From contig CALLPZ010000046.1 in the NCBI GenBank assembly GCA_938015405.1, positions 1 to 9,504 of the forward strand: a DNA stretch of 9,504 nucleotides, in the 5' to 3' direction. The notes beneath the pieces were generated by a model, which was given only the letters and a program-made list of their open reading frames with translations, was not told the DNA's origin and did not search any database. The position numbers and the translations under genes are program-made. Below are positions 7,136 through 9,504 of this stretch, in pieces. The first letter of the stretch is position 1. Each line of letters begins with the position of its first letter. The DNA is from an uncultured Pseudanabaenaceae cyanobacterium (GTDB lineage: Bacteria > Cyanobacteriota > Cyanobacteriia > PCC-9006 > JAAUQQ01).

Positions 7136-7171
7136 GATTTTGAAGTCAATGCGACAGACTTGGGACTAGCC

Positions 7172-7198
7172 TTGTTCCAACCAATCCGGCAATATAAG
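7172..7198 (+). promoter_or_regulatory. psb32: Weak candidate promoter upstream of psb32
   Basis: TTGTTC (7172-7177) and TATAAG (7193-7198) lie 15 bases apart in the 161-base gap before psb32. The spacing is shorter than the optimal 17, so this is only a candidate. It would give a leader of roughly 80 bases. TAGGAC at 7266-7271 is the nearest Shine-Dalgarno-like sequence, some distance from the ATG. Confidence 0.25.
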
Positions 7199-7282
7199 GA
7201 TGGACTTTCGGGATTTGAATGTGCAACTGAGTTGTTACACCCTGGCCCCGTTGGAATTGCTGTTCTAGGACCTCAATAGACC

Positions 7283-7999
7283 ATGATTGGTTTTAATGCT
7301 GCTCAGGGCTTGATGCGAAGGCTCACGCGCTCCCTGGGACTCTTGCTTGCTGTTGGTTTACTTTCCATTGCGGGCTTCTCTGCTCCGGCTTTTGCGACCA
7401 GCGTTTCTCAGATGCCTTCTGTCACACCTGGTGATGGTAGCTGGATCGTAGACGAAGCTGAGATTCTGAGCCGTTTCAACGAAGGCCAAATCAGCGGTCG
7501 CTTGAAGAAGCTAGAGGCTGAGTTTGGTGACGAGATTCACTTTGTGACTTTCCGTCGTTTGGACTATGGCGAAACGATTGAGTCTTTCTCTGATGAGCTC
7601 TTTACGACCTGGTTCCCTACGCCTGAAGAGCAAAAAAATCAGGTGATTGTTGCCCTGGATATCTCCACGAATACTGCAGCAGTTCGTTCTGGGGAGTCTG
7701 TGCAAGACCGCTTAACTGAGGACATTGCCACCAGCATCGCTGAAGAAACGATGATGGCTCCTATCCGTAAGGGCGATCAGTACAATCAGTCTTTCTTGGA
7801 TGCGAGCGATCGCTTGGTTGCAGTGTTGTCTGGCGAAGAGGATCCGGGTCCACCGATTATCATCGACAACACTCGCGTTGAGGGCACCTTTGCTTCTGCG
7901 GAAGAAACGAAGGAAAGCAATGCAACCGTCATTGTGATTGTCCTGCTGATTATTTCCACTGTTGTTCCGATGTTGACCTATTACGCCTACGTCCGATAA
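7283..7999 (+). CDS. psb32: Psb32-type TPM-domain protein (photosystem II repair)
   Basis: The 238-residue product has a signal sequence: RRLTR (12-16), a hydrophobic core (about 17-35) and an AFA cleavage site near residue 38. A TPM domain (DUF477) follows, about residues 50-190, starting SWIVDEAEILSRF. A C-terminal membrane segment (about 214-235) comes last. Stretches such as RRLDYGETIESFSDELF, TWFPTPEEQKNQ, SDRLVAVLSG and EDPGPPI match what I remember of Synechocystis Psb32 (Sll1390) closely. Psb32, the relative of plant TLP18.3, protects photosystem II from photodamage and speeds its repair at the thylakoid. The topology seen here puts the TPM domain in the lumen or periplasm, held by the C-terminal helix. 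ATG 7283 is used; Met11 (7313) is an alternative start that keeps the signal peptide. A large inverted repeat follows the stop codon. Confidence 0.9.
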   Translation: MIGFNAAQGLMRRLTRSLGLLLAVGLLSIAGFSAPAFATSVSQMPSVTPGDGSWIVDEAEILSRFNEGQISGRLKKLEAEFGDEIHFVTFRRLDYGETIESFSDELFTTWFPTPEEQKNQVIVALDISTNTAAVRSGESVQDRLTEDIATSIAEETMMAPIRKGDQYNQSFLDASDRLVAVLSGEEDPGPPIIIDNTRVEGTFASAEETKESNATVIVIVLLIISTVVPMLTYYAYVR

Positions 8000-8026
8000 A
8001 CCTTCATCGGGTTGTTTGAATAGATC

Positions 8027-8071
8027 AATGCAAAGTGCCCAGGAGATTGTTTCTCCTGGGCACTTTGCATT
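8027..8071. terminator. Perfect 20-bp inverted repeat between convergent psb32 and tsaD, likely bidirectional terminator
   Basis: Arms 8027-8046 and 8052-8071 are exact reverse complements over 20 bp, around a 5-base loop TTGTT. The right arm is TCTCCTGGGCACTTTGCATT. It starts 28 bases after the psb32 stop and lies 39 bases past the tsaD stop on the other strand, where a shared terminator is expected. The flanks lack a long T tract (the right side reads TAATTGCG), so it could act instead as a 3'-end stabilising hairpin or with factor help. Confidence 0.75.
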
Positions 8072-8110
8072 AATTGCGACTGAGCTGCAGAGCCCAGATG
8101 CCGTTTAACT

Positions 8111-9184
8111 TCATACCGCTGGAACCGGTTCATACAGCGAAAGTACTTTTTCCAACGGAGTTCTGGATTGAACATTGAGCTGTAGTGATGAGCTACGCCC
8201 CAGGAGAAGGTGTTCGCAAGCTGCGCAGGCAATCATGGCGGCGTTGTCTGTGCAGAGCTCTAGCGGGGGGAAGAAGACTTCATAGCCTTCACTCTGAGCT
8301 GCCGCTGTGAGCTGTCGGCGCAGTTCGCTATTAGCGGCGACGCCGCCCCCCACAGCGATGGTGGAGAGATTAAAGTCACGGGCACAGGCGATCGCCCGCT
8401 TGGTCAGAGCTTTGGCCACAGTGCTTTGGAAGCTGGCGGCCAGGTCTGCTGTGGGTAGGGGACCTTCTAGCTTGAGTTGTTCCGTGAGTCGTAGTACCGC
8501 TGTCTTGAGGCCGCTAAAGCTGGAGTCATAGGGATGGTACTTAGCCCCCTGGCCCTTGCCTTGATGTTTACCCAGGGAAATACGCCCTTCCGGTAGCTTA
8601 AAGGCCTTCGCATTGCCCTTCTTGGCCAGCTGATCAATGGCAGGGCCTCCGGGATAGCCTAGGTCCAGGAGTCTGGCCACTTTGTCGAATGCTTCCCCTG
8701 CTGCATCATCGCGAGTTTGCCCTAGGGTCGTGTAATCGCCTGATGCTTTCACATGAATCAAGCTGGTATGGCCACCTGACACCAATAGACAAAGGAATGG
8801 AGGCTTGAGATTGGGCTGATCGAGATAGGTGGCGTGGATGTGTCCTTCCAGGTGATGCACACCCAAAAATGGCTTGTGGTAGAGCATGGCTAGGCTCTTG
8901 GCTGCCATTGTGCCCACGAGGAGTGCTCCCACGAGGCCAGGAGTGACCGTGGCGGCAATGCCATCAATTTCATCCCAGCTCATCTGAGCATTCTCTAGGG
9001 CCTGGGCGATCGCGGGGTTGACCCATTCCAAATGTTGTCGAGAGGCAAGCTCAGGTACGACTCCGCCGTAGGTACGGTGTAACTCGATCTGAGAGCTGAC
9101 GATGCTACTCAAAACTTCACGATCTTTAACAATGGCGACTGCAGTCTCATCGCAACTCGTCTCAATCGCTAAAACTGTCGCCAT
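8111..9184 (-). CDS. tsaD: tRNA N6-adenosine threonylcarbamoyltransferase TsaD
   Basis: TsaD (also Gcp, YgjD) transfers the threonylcarbamoyl group made by TsaC to adenosine 37 of ANN-decoding tRNAs, working with TsaB and TsaE; this t6A modification is essential in many bacteria. The 357-residue product starts MATVLAIETSCDETAVAIV. It carries the metal-binding HLEGH with His111 and His115, the actin-like fold segments LLVSGGHTSLI (133-143) and TRDDAAGEAFDKVARLL (157-173), AVGGGVAANSELR (277-289), and the final metal ligand Asp313 in CTDNAA. The start is ATG 9184-9182, because AAGGAGG (9197-9191 on the minus strand) lies 6 bases upstream. The frame is open up to 9301, but the extra residues do not resemble the family. 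The gene is convergent with psb32 and divergent from psaF; I recall a tsaD-psaF neighbourhood in other cyanobacteria. Confidence 0.97.
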   Translation of the reverse strand: MATVLAIETSCDETAVAIVKDREVLSSIVSSQIELHRTYGGVVPELASRQHLEWVNPAIAQALENAQMSWDEIDGIAATVTPGLVGALLVGTMAAKSLAMLYHKPFLGVHHLEGHIHATYLDQPNLKPPFLCLLVSGGHTSLIHVKASGDYTTLGQTRDDAAGEAFDKVARLLDLGYPGGPAIDQLAKKGNAKAFKLPEGRISLGKHQGKGQGAKYHPYDSSFSGLKTAVLRLTEQLKLEGPLPTADLAASFQSTVAKALTKRAIACARDFNLSTIAVGGGVAANSELRRQLTAAAQSEGYEVFFPPLELCTDNAAMIACAACEHLLLGRSSSLQLNVQSRTPLEKVLSLYEPVPAV

Positions 9185-9426
9185 AGCCCGCCTCCTTCGC
9201 GTTAATCCAACAGAAATGTGTAGAACCCTTAAGCTCACGTAAAAGATAGTGCGCCACTCTGGGAATCTAGATGTATATAAGTCTAGGGCTTTATGTTCCA
9301 CGGCTTTTTAGTCTAGAGAACCTCTGTGGTTGCCCATGCGGTAGCGAGATGACTAGTCCTCGCAGCTTCCGTTTAATATCCGCATGTTTTCGAAAATATT
9401 TCTTGAAAAGAGAGGATTAAGACTCC
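9185..9426. promoter_or_regulatory. Divergent regulatory region between tsaD and psaF
   Basis: A 242-base spacer upstream of two divergent genes. AGTCTAG occurs at 9280-9286 and again at 9310-9316, 30 bases apart. The first copy also pairs as CTAGA (9267-9271) with TCTAG (9282-9286) around the AT-rich TGTATATAAG. An AT-rich stretch at about 9371-9405 precedes psaF. The tsaD Shine-Dalgarno (CCTCCTT on the plus strand, 9191-9197) and the psaF one (AGAGGA, 9411-9416) mark its ends. I could not fix transcription starts. I looked for paired RpaB/HLR1 boxes, known at photosystem I genes, and found no clean copy. Confidence 0.4.
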
Positions 9427-9504
9427 ATGAGACGATTGTTCGCTTTGGCGCTAGCAGTTTGTCTGTGGTTTAGTTTTGCACCCACGGCTTCTGCCGATGT
9501 CGCT
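9427..9504 (+). CDS. psaF: Photosystem I subunit III PsaF, N-terminal fragment (cut by right edge)
   Basis: Only 26 codons are inside the window: a signal peptide of the form MRRLFALALAVCLWFSFAPT, then ASA and DVA. The lumen-targeting signal, its ASA cleavage site and the mature start DVA fit cyanobacterial PsaF, whose mature protein as I recall begins DVAGL. PsaF is the photosystem I subunit on the lumenal side that helps dock plastocyanin or cytochrome c6 in some organisms. Position divergent from tsaD supports the call. ATG 9427 follows AGAGGA (9411-9416) by 10 bases. The rest of the gene, and the psaJ often found after it, lie beyond the edge. With so few residues the call depends partly on context. 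Confidence 0.8.
   Translation, partial: MRRLFALALAVCLWFSFAPTASADVA

Larger units (their letters stand above)
371..9013. repeat. HIP1 octamers (GCGATCGC), 13 dispersed copies
   Basis: Exact GCGATCGC copies begin at 371, 437, 1086, 2472, 2804, 4393, 4501, 4883, 5237, 5410, 7806, 8388 and 9006. All lie within coding sequence. Random expectation for an 8-mer in 9.5 kb is about 0.15. HIP1 is the highly iterated palindrome typical of many cyanobacterial genomes, so it is the strongest taxonomic signal apart from the genes. Confidence 0.93.

Noticed and set aside
5418..7805. HIP1-free stretch of 2.4 kb covering the uncharacterised gene, considered as a sign of horizontal transfer
   Set aside because: With 13 sites spread at random over 9.5 kb, the largest gap is expected to be near this size, and base composition does not visibly change.
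9185..9301. N-terminal extension of TsaD by 39 residues
   Set aside because: A strong Shine-Dalgarno lies 6 bases before the ATG at 9184, and TsaD proteins begin at the MATVLAIETSCDETA position.

Overview
The window is cyanobacterial chromosome. The gene set points there: psaF of photosystem I, a Psb32-type TPM protein of photosystem II repair, a CSP41-like epimerase, and a cobN beginning MHRLAASPGGW. I also counted 13 copies of the HIP1 octamer GCGATCGC, where fewer than one is expected by chance in 9.5 kb. The genus cannot be fixed from the sequence; moderate GC and abundant HIP1 fit several filamentous and unicellular lineages.

Layout, left to right. 1-1492, minus strand: N-terminal 497 codons of cobN (cobaltochelatase large subunit), cut by the left edge and carrying an in-frame palindromic repeat. 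1493-1689: divergent spacer. 1690-3789, plus: hybrid sensor histidine kinase with an unassigned N-terminal half, an intact HisKA/HATPase core and a receiver with altered switch residues. 3888-4580, plus: surE. 4744-5676, plus: NAD-binding epimerase-fold protein of the CSP41 type, followed by a clear Rho-independent terminator (5758-5800). 5677-6059: 383-base spacer. 6060-7121, plus: uncharacterised protein with two N-terminal membrane segments, a Gln/Ala/Ser-rich region and a coiled coil. 7283-7999, plus: psb32. 8027-8071: a perfect 20-bp inverted repeat between convergent genes. 8111-9184, minus: tsaD, with a strong Shine-Dalgarno. 9185-9426: divergent spacer. 9427-9504, plus: first 26 codons of psaF, cut by the right edge.

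How the genes work together. Most are core cyanobacterial functions rather than an accessory island. CobN inserts cobalt during corrinoid synthesis, SurE is a nucleotide phosphatase, and TsaD makes the tRNA t6A modification. Psb32, PsaF and perhaps the CSP41-like protein serve the photosynthetic apparatus. The kinase and surE may be co-transcribed, with a 98-base gap to the preferred surE start and no visible terminator between them. I found no mobile element, CRISPR array, RNA gene or defence locus, and no convincing new system. The points most worth a second look are the repeat inside cobN, the kinase's unusual receiver and unknown sensor region, and the uncharacterised membrane/coiled-coil gene with its long leader.
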